In this document: one piece after another, positions 25,127 to 33,997 of the stretch
How the letters are laid out: every line of letters starts with the position of its first letter
Numbering within the stretch: the first letter of the stretch is position 1
Assembly: GCA_027347805.1 (NCBI GenBank)
Contig: DAIEQP010000013.1
Coordinates: forward strand, 1-39,078
Reading direction: 5' to 3'
Length of the DNA stretch: 39,078 nucleotides
From: Ignavibacteria bacterium
Lineage (GTDB): Bacteria; Bacteroidota; Ignavibacteria; Ignavibacteriales; Melioribacteraceae
The notes under the pieces: model-generated
Seen by the model: the letters and a program-made list of their open reading frames with translations, nothing else
What the model was told of the DNA's origin: nothing
Database searches by the model: none
Translations under genes and position numbers: made by a program

Positions 25127-25395
25127 TGACCGAAGAATTAATTATAGAAGTTTTGAAAGATGTTTTTTTTACAACATTCATAATTCTCCTTCCAATTCTT
25201 GGAGTTTCGCTTATAGTTGGAATTTTTATTTCAATTTTTCAGGCGGCAACTTCAATTCAGGAAATGACATTAACCTTTGTCCCTAAACTTGTTGCTACTC
25301 TTGCAGTGATAATATTTTTACTGCCATGGATTATTGATAAGATGGTTGCGATTACAGTTAAAATGTTCACAATGTTTCAGAATGTATTAACATGA
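25126..25395 (+). CDS. fliQ: Flagellar export gate protein FliQ
   Basis: 89 aa, two membrane helices. Motif VGIFISIFQAATSIQEMTLTFVPKL is the FliQ signature; the second helix is LVATLAVIIFLLPWIIDKMV. Four FliQ subunits wrap the FliP/FliR channel. Overlaps fliR by 4 bases. Confidence 0.96.
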   Translation: MTEELIIEVLKDVFFTTFIILLPILGVSLIVGIFISIFQAATSIQEMTLTFVPKLVATLAVIIFLLPWIIDKMVAITVKMFTMFQNVLT

Positions 25396-26168
25396 CAGAA
25401 ATTTTACTTGCGGATTTTCTTTTGGTATTACTGATTTTCATCCGGCTTTTTGCAATGATGATGGCTGCTCCTGTTTTAAGTAATGCTGCTTTCCCGATGC
25501 TGGCAAGAATTTTTATAGCTTTCGTTGTAGCGTATCTAACATTTTTAACAATTGATAAAAGCCATATTGTAATTGATGCAAACCTTGTTTCATTAATATT
25601 AAGTGGAACTAAAGAATTTATTACCGGCTACATAATGGGTTTTGCTCTCAGTTTTATTTTTAACGGAATTTCATTCGCTGGTCATTTAATTGGTTACGAT
25701 ATGGGGTTAATGATGGCAGAGGTTATGGACCCCACACAGGAAACAAGTAACAATGTAATTGGTGAAGTGATTTTTTATGCAAGCACAATTTTATTTATTG
25801 TTATTAATGGTCATCATCATTTGATAACTGCTGTGGTATCTTCTTTCAAATTGGTTCCTGTCGCGAAGTATACAATTAATAAACCGGTAGTCGATCTGAT
25901 TATCAATTATGCATTTGGAGTTTTTATTATCGCGATCAAGATAGCCGCACCAATTATGGTTTCTTTTTTACTTATACATATTGCCGAAGGAATAATCGCA
26001 AAAGTAATTCCCCAAATACAAATATTTTTTGTTACTCAACCATTAAAAATCGGATTGGGATTTATTTTCTTAATTGGATTAGCTCCATTATTTGTTTTTG
26101 CAATAAAGAGTTTTTTAAACTGCTATGAATTACAACTTTCAGAATTAATTAAATCGATGGGTGCTTAA
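25392..26168 (+). CDS. fliR: Flagellar export gate protein FliR
   Basis: 258 aa, six or more membrane segments. Family landmarks: VLLIFIRLFAMMMAAPVLSN, GFALSFIFNGISFAGHLIGYDMGL, MAEVMDPTQETSNNVIGE, and a C-terminal NPVQ-like region replaced by VTQPLKIGLGFIFLIGL. FliR fills one position of the FliP ring and contacts FlhB, which is encoded next. The fliR stop is immediately followed by the flhB ATG. Confidence 0.95.
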   Translation: MTEILLADFLLVLLIFIRLFAMMMAAPVLSNAAFPMLARIFIAFVVAYLTFLTIDKSHIVIDANLVSLILSGTKEFITGYIMGFALSFIFNGISFAGHLIGYDMGLMMAEVMDPTQETSNNVIGEVIFYASTILFIVINGHHHLITAVVSSFKLVPVAKYTINKPVVDLIINYAFGVFIIAIKIAAPIMVSFLLIHIAEGIIAKVIPQIQIFFVTQPLKIGLGFIFLIGLAPLFVFAIKSFLNCYELQLSELIKSMGA

Positions 26169-26169
26169 A

Positions 26170-27255
26170 ATGGCAGAAGCAGACGGCCAGGAAAAAACCG
26201 AACAACCTACTGGTAAGCGTATATCCGAAGCGCGAGACAGAGGACAGGTTGCAAAAAGTTTGGAGATCAATTCGCTTGCTGTTTTCGGCAGCGGACTGGT
26301 AATGATCTATCTGACCCGCGGTTTTATTGGTGATAATTTTCAAAGATTTTCCAAAGATATTTTTAACACACTGGATACTGTGAAAATCGATGCCAATTTA
26401 ATGCAAAGTTATTTTTTAAACTGGGTTCTCTTTTTTATTACGATTATTGGCCCGGTTGTTCTTACGATAGGTGTGGTTGCATTTATTAGTAATATCGCTC
26501 AGTTTGGATTTAAGTTCACAACAAAAGCATTTGAACCGAAATTCAGCAAGTTTAATCTGTTTGCAAATGTCAAGTCAATGTTGTTTTCAACCAACTCTCT
26601 TGTGGAAGTGTTGAAATCTGTAATTAAGCTTGGCATGATTGCTCTTTTTACTTACTACATTATTTCGGATTTAATCGGTCAGTCATTTCAGCTTGTTAAC
26701 TTTTCCATAGAAGAAATAATGGCATTTATGTTAAGTGCCGGATTTACTCTTATCTGGAAAATTGCATTGTTCTTTACTCTGATAGCAGCGACTGATTTTG
26801 TTTTTCAGCGTATTAAACATAAAAAATCCATAATGATGACAAAGGAAGAAGTAAAAGAAGAATATAAGCAGACTGAAGGTGATCCTAAAATCAAAGCTAG
26901 AATTCGTAAAGAAATGTTTAAAGCTGCTTCAAGAAGAATGATGAAAGATGTTCCTAAAGCTGATGTTGTAATTACAAACCCAACTCACTTTGCTGTGGCT
27001 GTTAAATATGATATGAATAAAGACGGAGCACCTAAAGTTCTTGCAAAAGGTATGGATGAAGTTGCTCAAAGGATTAAGAAAATTGCAGTTGAAAATAATG
27101 TTCCTTTGCATGAAGACGTTCAGCTTGCCCGCGCTCTATATAAAGCATGCGAGATAGGCGATGAAATACCATCGACACTTTTTAAAGCTGTTGCACAAAT
27201 TCTGGCATACATTTATCAAATGAAGAGAATTAAAAAAAGAAAGAGTATTGTCTAA
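26170..27255 (+). CDS. flhB: Flagellar export switch protein FlhB
   Basis: 361 aa from the ATG at 26170; a GTG at 26161 is in frame but would overlap fliR. The N-terminus EKTEQPTGKRISEARDRGQVAKS is the FlhB signature. Four membrane segments occupy about 30-215. The cytoplasmic domain has the autocleavage motif NPTH at about 270-273 in VVITNPTHFAVAVKYD. Self-cleavage there allows the switch from rod/hook to filament export, driven by FliK. Confidence 0.96.
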   Translation: MAEADGQEKTEQPTGKRISEARDRGQVAKSLEINSLAVFGSGLVMIYLTRGFIGDNFQRFSKDIFNTLDTVKIDANLMQSYFLNWVLFFITIIGPVVLTIGVVAFISNIAQFGFKFTTKAFEPKFSKFNLFANVKSMLFSTNSLVEVLKSVIKLGMIALFTYYIISDLIGQSFQLVNFSIEEIMAFMLSAGFTLIWKIALFFTLIAATDFVFQRIKHKKSIMMTKEEVKEEYKQTEGDPKIKARIRKEMFKAASRRMMKDVPKADVVITNPTHFAVAVKYDMNKDGAPKVLAKGMDEVAQRIKKIAVENNVPLHEDVQLARALYKACEIGDEIPSTLFKAVAQILAYIYQMKRIKKRKSIV

Positions 27256-27258
27256 GCG

Positions 27259-29313
27259 ATGAAGGGATTCGGAAAAAATAGCGATATTATTTTAGCATTT
27301 GGATTAATAATGATGCTGGGGCTGATGCTGGTTCCACTTCCTTCATTTATTCTCGATTTTTTACTTGCGGCGAATATTACTTTATCTGTGCTTGTACTTA
27401 TCGTTTCTCTATATATAAATTCTCCGCTGGATATTTCGGTGTTTCCGGGATTATTACTCGTCTTAACATTATTCCGTCTTGGATTAAATATCAGTTCAAC
27501 AAGATTGGTATTGATTGAAGGTTTTGCAGGAAAAGTAATTGAAGCAATGGGAACCTTTGTGGTAGGCGGAAATTATGTCGTTGGCTTTATCGTATTTATT
27601 ATTCTGGTAGTAATTCAATTTATCGTCATCGTAAAAGGTTCAGGAAGAATTTCGGAAGTTGCTGCGAGATTTACTTTGGATGCTATGCCGGGTAAACAAA
27701 TGGCTATTGATGCGGATTTAAATACAGGATTAATTACAGAAGCCGAAGCAAGAAAAAGAAGAGATATAATATCGCAGGAAGCAGAATTTTACGGCGCAAT
27801 GGATGGTGCAAGTAAATTTGTAAAAGGAGATGCAATTGCCGGGCTGGTTATTAACGGAGTAAATATAATCGGCGGATTTTTAATTGGTGTTGCCCAGCGT
27901 GGCATGTCGTTTACAGATGCTATTCAGAGTTATACAATTCTAACAATCGGTGATGGTCTTGTTTCGCAGATACCAGCTTTGTTAATTTCAACTGCAGCCG
28001 GTATGGTTGTAACGCGAAGTACATCCGGCACCGCATTAGATCTTCAGATGCGGACACAATTATTTTCGAATCCTCGTGTATTGGGTACCGTTTCTGGTGC
28101 ATCATTTATGTTTGCTTTAATTCCAGGTATGCCTACGCTTCCATTTATTGCGTTAAGTGTTATCATGGGATCGATATCTTATATGACAAAGAAAAATAAA
28201 CAGGCCCCAACACCTGTCGAAGATATAACTGAAGATGTAAAAACATCAGAACCGTTTGAAGAAAAGGTCGAACAATATTTGCAGGTCGATCCAATAGAAG
28301 TTGAAATTGGAAATGGATTAATTAGTCTGGTTGATGAAAAACAGGGCGGTAATCTTTTCCAAAAAATTTCTTCAACAAGAAAAATGATTGCGCTTGAATT
28401 TGGTGTTCTAATTCCTCCGGTTCGTGTTAGAGATAATTTACAATTATCTCCAAATGAATATATAATCAAAGTAAAAGGAAATATTGTCTCTTCATACGAA
28501 GTCTATCCTGATAGGATGCTCGCAATGAATCCTGGTAATTCAGTTGAATCAGTTGCCGGACTGCCAACTACAGACCCTGCATTTGGATTGCCAAGTTTCT
28601 GGATTGCACCTAATGAAAAAGAAAAAGCGGAAATGAGCGGATATACAGTTGTTGATTGTATTTCGGTTCTCACAACACACTTGCAGGAAGTACTGAAGAG
28701 AAACTTTGATAAACTATTGACAAGACAGGATGTTAAACAACTTCTTGAAAATCTTAAAAAAGAATACCCGGCTGTGGTTGAAGAAATTAATCCCGATGCA
28801 CTTTCTCTTGGAACAATTCAAAAAGTTTTACAAAACTTATTGAGAGAAAGTATTCCAATTAAAGATTTTGTTCAGATATCAGAAGCGCTGATTGATTATT
28901 CTAAAACAACAAAAAATGTTGATGTTCTGACAGAATATGTCCGCCATACAATTGGTGAAACAATAGGTAATCTTTACAAAGATCATAATGGAATAATTCA
29001 TGCTGCGGCTTTGAGTGAACCGTTTGAAGGCGCAATAACTAAATCTCTGCAGGCACAAAAAGACAGTGTTGTAACGCTTGGCTTGCCTCCTCAAGTATTA
29101 AGAGAGTTGAATAATCAGTTGCAGCTAATGCTTGAAAAATTCAACTCGCTTGGCTATCCGCCAGTGTTAATTACATCTGCAACTATTCGGCCATATTTTT
29201 ATAGATTAGTTGCAAGCAGTTTCCCTGAAATAATTATACTGTCATACTCAGAATTACCGGCAAATGTTGAACTTGAATTTCTTGGAAAGATAGAGGTTAC
29301 AAATGCAAATTAA
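27259..29313 (+). CDS. flhA: Flagellar export protein FlhA
   Basis: 684 aa. About eight membrane segments in the first 310 residues, with the FHIPEP landmarks SPLDISVFPGLLLVLTLFRLGLN and ARFTLDAMPGKQMAIDADLNTG. The cytoplasmic domain (about 340-684) binds substrates and chaperones. FlhA forms a nonameric ring and uses the proton gradient to drive export. GAAGGG-like spacing is poor but the ATG at 27259 gives the standard N-terminus. Its 3' end overlaps flhF by 11 bases. Confidence 0.97.
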   Translation: MKGFGKNSDIILAFGLIMMLGLMLVPLPSFILDFLLAANITLSVLVLIVSLYINSPLDISVFPGLLLVLTLFRLGLNISSTRLVLIEGFAGKVIEAMGTFVVGGNYVVGFIVFIILVVIQFIVIVKGSGRISEVAARFTLDAMPGKQMAIDADLNTGLITEAEARKRRDIISQEAEFYGAMDGASKFVKGDAIAGLVINGVNIIGGFLIGVAQRGMSFTDAIQSYTILTIGDGLVSQIPALLISTAAGMVVTRSTSGTALDLQMRTQLFSNPRVLGTVSGASFMFALIPGMPTLPFIALSVIMGSISYMTKKNKQAPTPVEDITEDVKTSEPFEEKVEQYLQVDPIEVEIGNGLISLVDEKQGGNLFQKISSTRKMIALEFGVLIPPVRVRDNLQLSPNEYIIKVKGNIVSSYEVYPDRMLAMNPGNSVESVAGLPTTDPAFGLPSFWIAPNEKEKAEMSGYTVVDCISVLTTHLQEVLKRNFDKLLTRQDVKQLLENLKKEYPAVVEEINPDALSLGTIQKVLQNLLRESIPIKDFVQISEALIDYSKTTKNVDVLTEYVRHTIGETIGNLYKDHNGIIHAAALSEPFEGAITKSLQAQKDSVVTLGLPPQVLRELNNQLQLMLEKFNSLGYPPVLITSATIRPYFYRLVASSFPEIIILSYSELPANVELEFLGKIEVTNAN

Positions 29314-30418
29314 AAAGTACGTAGCTGCATCATTAAAAGAAGCTACGCAGCAAATGAAAGATGAATTAGGCGGCGAAGCAATTATACTCGGCACTCGTGT
29401 AATTGAAAATGATAAGCGTTTCAATATGAAAAAGATGTATGAAATTACTGCCGGAATAGATCATACTGTGCCGTCTGATGCAAAAAAAACAAATAAAGAA
29501 AAAGTTTCTCAATCCGATAACTTTCATTCAGAACTTGAAGAGTTAACAAAGAAGATTTACGGTAAAGTTGAAGCAAAACAGGGCACAGAAAAGAAAAAAG
29601 TTAAATATGCTGATGCACAGGAAACAAAACAGGTTGATAAAGAAATTGAAGAAGTTGCAGATACTTTAGAAATGAGAGAAGTGCAAAAAAACCTGATTAA
29701 AACATTAACAAAACATCTTCATGATTCATCTCAGTTTATGGAGAGCTCCAATCTTGAAAATTATTTGTTGTCAAGTATGGCCTCGATGGTTCCGACTACA
29801 ACATTTAAAGTCAGCAAGAATAAATTGACTAAAATTGCACTTGTTGGCCCAACAGGAGTTGGTAAAACCACATGTATTGCAAAGCTCGCGGTAATTTCCA
29901 AAATAATTCACAAACTCAAAGTCGGTTTAATTTCCATTGATACATATCGCCTTGGTGCAATTGATCAGCTGAGAATTTTTTCTGAGATCAGTGATATTGA
30001 AATGGCTGTAGCATATGAACCGGAAGACATGCCTAAACTTTTGAAAAAATTCAAAGGAATGGATTTGGTGTTTATCGATACGGTTGGCCGAAGCCAGAAA
30101 GCAAAAGAAAATCTTGAATCGATTAAAAAATATTTGGATGCCGCACAGGTAAATGAAACTATTTTGGTGTTAAATTCTACTGCTTCAACGAGAACTATGA
30201 ATGATGTGGCTGAAAAATTCAAAGCGCTGAATTATTCTTCATTGATATTTTCAAAAGTTGATGAAGCTGTCGCTTACGGAAATATAATTAACATGACTGT
30301 TAATCATAATGTGCCTGTAATGTTTTTAACAAACGGGCAGGTTATTCCTGATGATATAATTTCGGTTAATCCATCGTTTATTGCTAATCTGGTTTATACC
30401 GGTAAACTATATAAATGA
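29303..30418 (+). CDS. flhF: SRP-like GTPase FlhF
   Basis: 371 aa. N-terminal MQIKKYVAASLKEATQQMKDELG is the usual FlhF start. A charged linker (about 55-115) leads to the NG domain: G1 VGPTGVGKTT (181-190), ISIDTYRLGAIDQL (210-223) and FIDTVGRSQ (257-265, where SRP GTPases have DTAGR). FlhF sets the place and number of flagella, often at a pole. GAGGT precedes the ATG. Together with FlhG this suggests polar or otherwise counted flagella. Confidence 0.95.
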   Translation: MQIKKYVAASLKEATQQMKDELGGEAIILGTRVIENDKRFNMKKMYEITAGIDHTVPSDAKKTNKEKVSQSDNFHSELEELTKKIYGKVEAKQGTEKKKVKYADAQETKQVDKEIEEVADTLEMREVQKNLIKTLTKHLHDSSQFMESSNLENYLLSSMASMVPTTTFKVSKNKLTKIALVGPTGVGKTTCIAKLAVISKIIHKLKVGLISIDTYRLGAIDQLRIFSEISDIEMAVAYEPEDMPKLLKKFKGMDLVFIDTVGRSQKAKENLESIKKYLDAAQVNETILVLNSTASTRTMNDVAEKFKALNYSSLIFSKVDEAVAYGNIINMTVNHNVPVMFLTNGQVIPDDIISVNPSFIANLVYTGKLYK

Positions 30419-30419
30419 A

Positions 30420-31262
30420 ATGAATGAGCAGGCATCAAGACTTATACAATTGCGGGAGCTGGAGGTAAGAGAAAATATTCTCTCTTCTTCCAAAATTATA
30501 TCTGTTTGTTCAGGCAAAGGGGGAACTGGGAAAACTTTTTTCGCCGCAAATTTTGCACAATCTCTCGCCGGTTTAGGCAAAAAGATTTTATTGGTCGATC
30601 TCGATCTCAATTTTTCTAACCTTAATGTTTTGTTAAATCAAACATCCGATAGTTTACTCTCCGAATTTTTTGAACAGAGAAAATCGCTTCAGGAAATTAT
30701 TTTTGATTATAGCGGCAATCTGAATTTAATTTTTGGCGATTCCGGCAGAAATGATTATCCAAGGGTTAGCCGAGAAATAATCAATTATTTTTTTATTTCA
30801 CTCAATAAAGTAATTGATAGGTATGATTATATAATTTTAGATTCATCTGCCGGGGCCGATGAAATTACTCTTCACCAGTTGATAAAATCTGATTATAATA
30901 TAATTGTAACTTCACCAGAGCCAACTGCAATAATGGATGCATATGTAGTAGTGAAATTATTGTCTTCGGAAAATTCATCATCCCTAAAATTTGTGGTTGT
31001 TAATAAATGTTTAGACAAAACAGATGCCGATTCTGCTTTTTCAAATCTCACATTGGCTACAAAACATTTTTTGGGGGACTCGCCAGAATTTCTCGGTTCT
31101 ATTTCATTTGACGCTGATGCACACAAATCAATTCTTAACCAGCAGCTGCTTGTACGTGAAAATCCGGATTCAAAGTCCGCAAAAGAAATTAAATCCATCG
31201 CAAATCAATTCGTCACTATCAATCAGGTGGCTAATATTAGCCGTCCTGGCCAAATAATCTAA
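30420..31262 (+). CDS. flhG: MinD-like ATPase FlhG
   Basis: 280 aa from the ATG at 30420; a start at 30381 would lie inside flhF and add an unrelated leader. The N-terminus NEQASRLIQLREL resembles the DQA-x-x-LR motif with which FlhG stimulates FlhF. Deviant Walker A KGGTGKT (33-39), then LLVDLDLNFSNLNVLL and IILDSSAGAD. FlhG limits flagellar number and in some species restrains flagellar gene activators. It ends the fliL-flhG block; a 105-base gap with a promoter follows. Confidence 0.93.
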   Translation: MNEQASRLIQLRELEVRENILSSSKIISVCSGKGGTGKTFFAANFAQSLAGLGKKILLVDLDLNFSNLNVLLNQTSDSLLSEFFEQRKSLQEIIFDYSGNLNLIFGDSGRNDYPRVSREIINYFFISLNKVIDRYDYIILDSSAGADEITLHQLIKSDYNIIVTSPEPTAIMDAYVVVKLLSSENSSSLKFVVVNKCLDKTDADSAFSNLTLATKHFLGDSPEFLGSISFDADAHKSILNQQLLVRENPDSKSAKEIKSIANQFVTINQVANISRPGQII

Positions 31263-31324
31263 TTAAAATCGCCGTTTTTACTCATTATTTGAAGTTTTTT
31301 CATACTCCAAACGACTCAACCGTG

Positions 31325-31339
31325 TGGTATGCGGTTTGC
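31325..31339 (+). promoter_or_regulatory. Candidate sigma-54 (-24/-12) promoter before the fliA operon
   Basis: TGGTATGCGGTTTGC is the best match in the window: GG at -24 and a full TTTGC at -12, correct spacing. The predicted start near 31351 leaves a 17-base leader before the ATG at 31368. It lies across an upstream in-frame ATG (31329), ruling that start out if the promoter is real. Confidence 0.65.
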
Positions 31340-31367
31340 AAAACATAATACAAAAAAAGAAAATCTG

Positions 31368-31604
31368 ATGAATAAAATAGTATTACAGTTTGGGTTGTTG
31401 GTGTTCTTCTTCTCAGTAATATTTTTCACCCAGCGGGGCATGAGTCTGGAACGAATTCTTCTTAATTCATTTGCAATTTTCATCATAGTAACAACAATGC
31501 TTAGTGTTATTGTAATTGGTTTGATAAAAGCGATCAATAAAAATTCATTAAGCAAATTAAGTGACTTATCCGAACACTTAGCAGGAAACAAGGACAATGA
31601 GTAA
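31368..31604 (+). CDS. Small two-helix membrane protein before fliA
   Basis: 78 aa from the ATG at 31368. Two hydrophobic helices (about 4-22 and 31-54) with a short charged loop between, and a polar C-terminal tail (NKNSLSKLSDLSEHL). No known family recognised. A start at 31329 would lie within the promoter. It overlaps fliA by 8 bases, so the two are translated together. Could influence FliA membrane association or be unrelated to it; nothing in the sequence settles this. Confidence 0.75.
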   Translation: MNKIVLQFGLLVFFFSVIFFTQRGMSLERILLNSFAIFIIVTTMLSVIVIGLIKAINKNSLSKLSDLSEHLAGNKDNE

Positions 31605-32229
31605 CACTACGCTTTGGGCATCGTACAAACAAAAGCCATCGGCCGAATTAAAAAAGCAGATAGTTCTGAACTATGTTAATCTTGTTCATTATGTAATACA
31701 TAGAACAAATTTAATTCAGAACGGATTGCTTGATAGAAGAGATTTCTTTCAATTTGGAATAGAAGGCTTGAGCGAAGCTATCGACCGTTTTGACCCGGAC
31801 TACGGTACAAAGTTCGAGACATACGCAATTCAGCGTATTCGTGGAAAGATATATGATGAACTTAGAAAATATACTGATAAGTTCGAACCCACTCTTGACG
31901 CAGAAGCGACTACTATTTTCCCTACATCAACACTTTCTGTGAATCAATCAATCGGGGATGATGATGGAATGCAGTTGTATGAAATGCTTCCCAGCGATTC
32001 GGATAAACCCGATTCAATTCTTGAGAAAAAAGATTTGAAACAGAAATTATTGGAAATGATTAAAGATCTTAATGAAAGAGAAAGAACTATCCTTAGTCTC
32101 TATTATTATGAAGATCTTAACTACAAAGAAATCGCACAAGTGCTTAACATTACTGTTTCAAGAGTTTCACAGATTCACTCAAGAATATTAAATTCCTTAA
32201 AATTAAGACTGGCTGAATATAATGCTTGA
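31597..32229 (+). CDS. fliA: RNA polymerase sigma factor FliA (sigma-28)
   Basis: 210 aa. Region 2 is clear: RRDFFQFGIEGLSEAIDRFDPDYGTKFETYAIQRIRGKIYDELR (core binding and -10 recognition). Region 3 is short, and region 4 is ERERTILSLYYYEDLNYKEIAQVLNITVSRVSQIHSRIL with a helix-turn-helix that reads the -35 box. No region 1.1, as in FliA/SigD types. It should direct late flagellar and chemotaxis genes; a matching promoter is at 1913. Its usual anti-sigma FlgM is not in this window. The stop overlaps the next gene start. Confidence 0.95.
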   Translation: MSNTTLWASYKQKPSAELKKQIVLNYVNLVHYVIHRTNLIQNGLLDRRDFFQFGIEGLSEAIDRFDPDYGTKFETYAIQRIRGKIYDELRKYTDKFEPTLDAEATTIFPTSTLSVNQSIGDDDGMQLYEMLPSDSDKPDSILEKKDLKQKLLEMIKDLNERERTILSLYYYEDLNYKEIAQVLNITVSRVSQIHSRILNSLKLRLAEYNA

Positions 32230-33109
32230 AATTAAAAATCCTGAATCCAGAGAGAAAATTAAAAAGCAACTCTCGAATATCGGAACATTGCCATCAGTAC
32301 CACAGATTATTACAGAAGTTTCTTCTTTATTAGATAACGAAAGAACTAGCGCTTCCGATTTATGCAAAGTAATTTCCAGAGATCAAGCAATTGTTGCAAA
32401 AATTTTAGCAGTTGCTAATTCACCTTTATATGGTTTACCAAGACGAGTTTCTACATTAGAATTTGCTGTTGTTATTATTGGCTTTGAACACATGCGTAAT
32501 ATTCTGGTTGCACTTTCTTTGGTGGAAGCATTCAAAAATAGAAGCACATCAACCTGGAATCATCAATTATACTGGATGCATTCTTTATTAACTGCAACAG
32601 CAGCAAAGAGAATTGCAGATGATCTCCGTTATCCAAAATCAGGAGAAGTTTTTACAGCCGCATTGCTTCACGATTTGGGACTGGTAGTTTTACAGCGTTA
32701 TATGAATTCGGATTTCAATAAAATTGTAAAACTGGTTGAAGAACAGCAAATGTCTCACATAAATGCCGAAGAAGAAATTCTCGGTTTTACACATCAGGAA
32801 ATAGCAGAATTTTTGTTGGAAAAATGGAATTTCCCCCCATACATAGCCGAAGCAGTTCTTTATCATCACAGACCTTCACTGGCAGATAAGGGAAAAGTGC
32901 TTTCATCGTTAATTCATCTTGCAGATTACATGACGCAAAAGTTAAACATTGGCGCTTTCAATTGGGATAACGAACTTCAGTTTGATGAAGGTGTTATAGA
33001 TATACTTGGTTTTGGAAGCATGGAATATCTTGATGGATTTATCAAAAGTTATGAACCGTTATTTAATAGTCATCTGGAATCTTTAACTGAAAACAATAAA
33101 ATAGTGTGA
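32222..33109 (+). CDS. HDOD-domain signalling protein, first copy
   Basis: 295 aa, no membrane segment. HDOD core: IGTLPSVPQIITEVSSLL, VISRDQAIVAKILAVANSPLYG (50-71), RRVSTLEFAVVIIGFEHMRN and AALLHDLGLVVLQRY with H150/D151. HDOD domains resemble HD phosphohydrolases but usually lack part of the metal site and act in signalling; members affect motility in Campylobacter and Xanthomonas relatives. It overlaps fliA by 8 bases and is followed by a second HDOD gene. Likely a tandem duplication that has diverged. Confidence 0.92.
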   Translation: MLEIKNPESREKIKKQLSNIGTLPSVPQIITEVSSLLDNERTSASDLCKVISRDQAIVAKILAVANSPLYGLPRRVSTLEFAVVIIGFEHMRNILVALSLVEAFKNRSTSTWNHQLYWMHSLLTATAAKRIADDLRYPKSGEVFTAALLHDLGLVVLQRYMNSDFNKIVKLVEEQQMSHINAEEEILGFTHQEIAEFLLEKWNFPPYIAEAVLYHHRPSLADKGKVLSSLIHLADYMTQKLNIGAFNWDNELQFDEGVIDILGFGSMEYLDGFIKSYEPLFNSHLESLTENNKIV

Positions 33110-33115
33110 GTAATT

Positions 33116-33997
33116 ATGGCAGCAATAACAACTGATTTGACGCAGAGACGTGAGAGAACAGAATTAATCTTAAAAAAGGTTAATACTTTAGCTCCGCTAC
33201 CAAAAATTCTGCAAGAAGTTTTACAGCTTTTAAACGATGTAAATACTAGCCCTCACTCTCTTGCAAAGGCAATTTCCAAAGATCAAAGTGTTGTTCTGAA
33301 GATATTGACAATTGCTAATTCTCCTTTTTATGGATTAACAAAAAGAGTTTCTTCGATCGAATTTGCAATTATGATTTTGGGTTATGATGAAATCAGAAAT
33401 ATAGTTTCTGCACTTTCACTTATGGAATCAATGAAAAATAAAAGCGATCAATATCTTGATCAGAAAAAATTCTGGATGCATTCTTATCTCACAGCAACAA
33501 TTGCCAAAAAACTTGCAATGGATATGGGATTGGAAAAACATGCCGAAGCTTTTATTTCGGGACTTCTGCATGATCTTGGAATTTCGGTAATTCACAGATT
33601 CATGCATTCCGATTTTGTAAGCATACATGAATTAGTAAACAACGGCATGAATTACAGCGAAGCTGAAATGCAGGTTATAGGAATTTCGCACGGTGAAGTT
33701 GGCGAATCATTACTTAAGTATTGGAACATTCCGGAACTGATTACTGAAATAGTAAAGAACCATCATCAGCCATATTTAGCTCAGACTTCTCCAACTTTAA
33801 CAGCTGTTGTTCATTTAGCAGACTACATGACTCAGATGCTGAAGATTGGCGAACTTCATTTAGATACTAACCTTGAATTGGATAATCATATTTTCTCAAC
33901 CCTTCACGTAAAAGACTTGGCAGAATTAGCACACTTTATTGAAGGATATCGTGAACCATTAAAAGCTCAGTTGGAATCTCTTAAATATTTAGTATGA
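33116..33997 (+). CDS. HDOD-domain signalling protein, second copy
   Basis: 293 aa with the same layout as the preceding gene: LAPLPKILQEVLQLLN, AISKDQSVVLKILTIANSPFYG (52-73), KRVSSIEFAIMILGYDEIRN and SGLLHDLGISVIHRF with H152/D153. The two proteins align along their whole length with frequent substitutions, so the duplication is old. Starts 6 bases after the first copy and overlaps the following pseudokinase gene by 4 bases. Possible hetero-oligomer with the first copy; activity unknown. Confidence 0.92.
   Translation: MAAITTDLTQRRERTELILKKVNTLAPLPKILQEVLQLLNDVNTSPHSLAKAISKDQSVVLKILTIANSPFYGLTKRVSSIEFAIMILGYDEIRNIVSALSLMESMKNKSDQYLDQKKFWMHSYLTATIAKKLAMDMGLEKHAEAFISGLLHDLGISVIHRFMHSDFVSIHELVNNGMNYSEAEMQVIGISHGEVGESLLKYWNIPELITEIVKNHHQPYLAQTSPTLTAVVHLADYMTQMLKIGELHLDTNLELDNHIFSTLHVKDLAELAHFIEGYREPLKAQLESLKYLV

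Noticed and set aside
30381..30419. Earlier start for flhG inside flhF
   Set aside because: It adds hydrophobic residues read from flhF in another frame; the ATG at 30420 begins the expected FlhG N-terminus.
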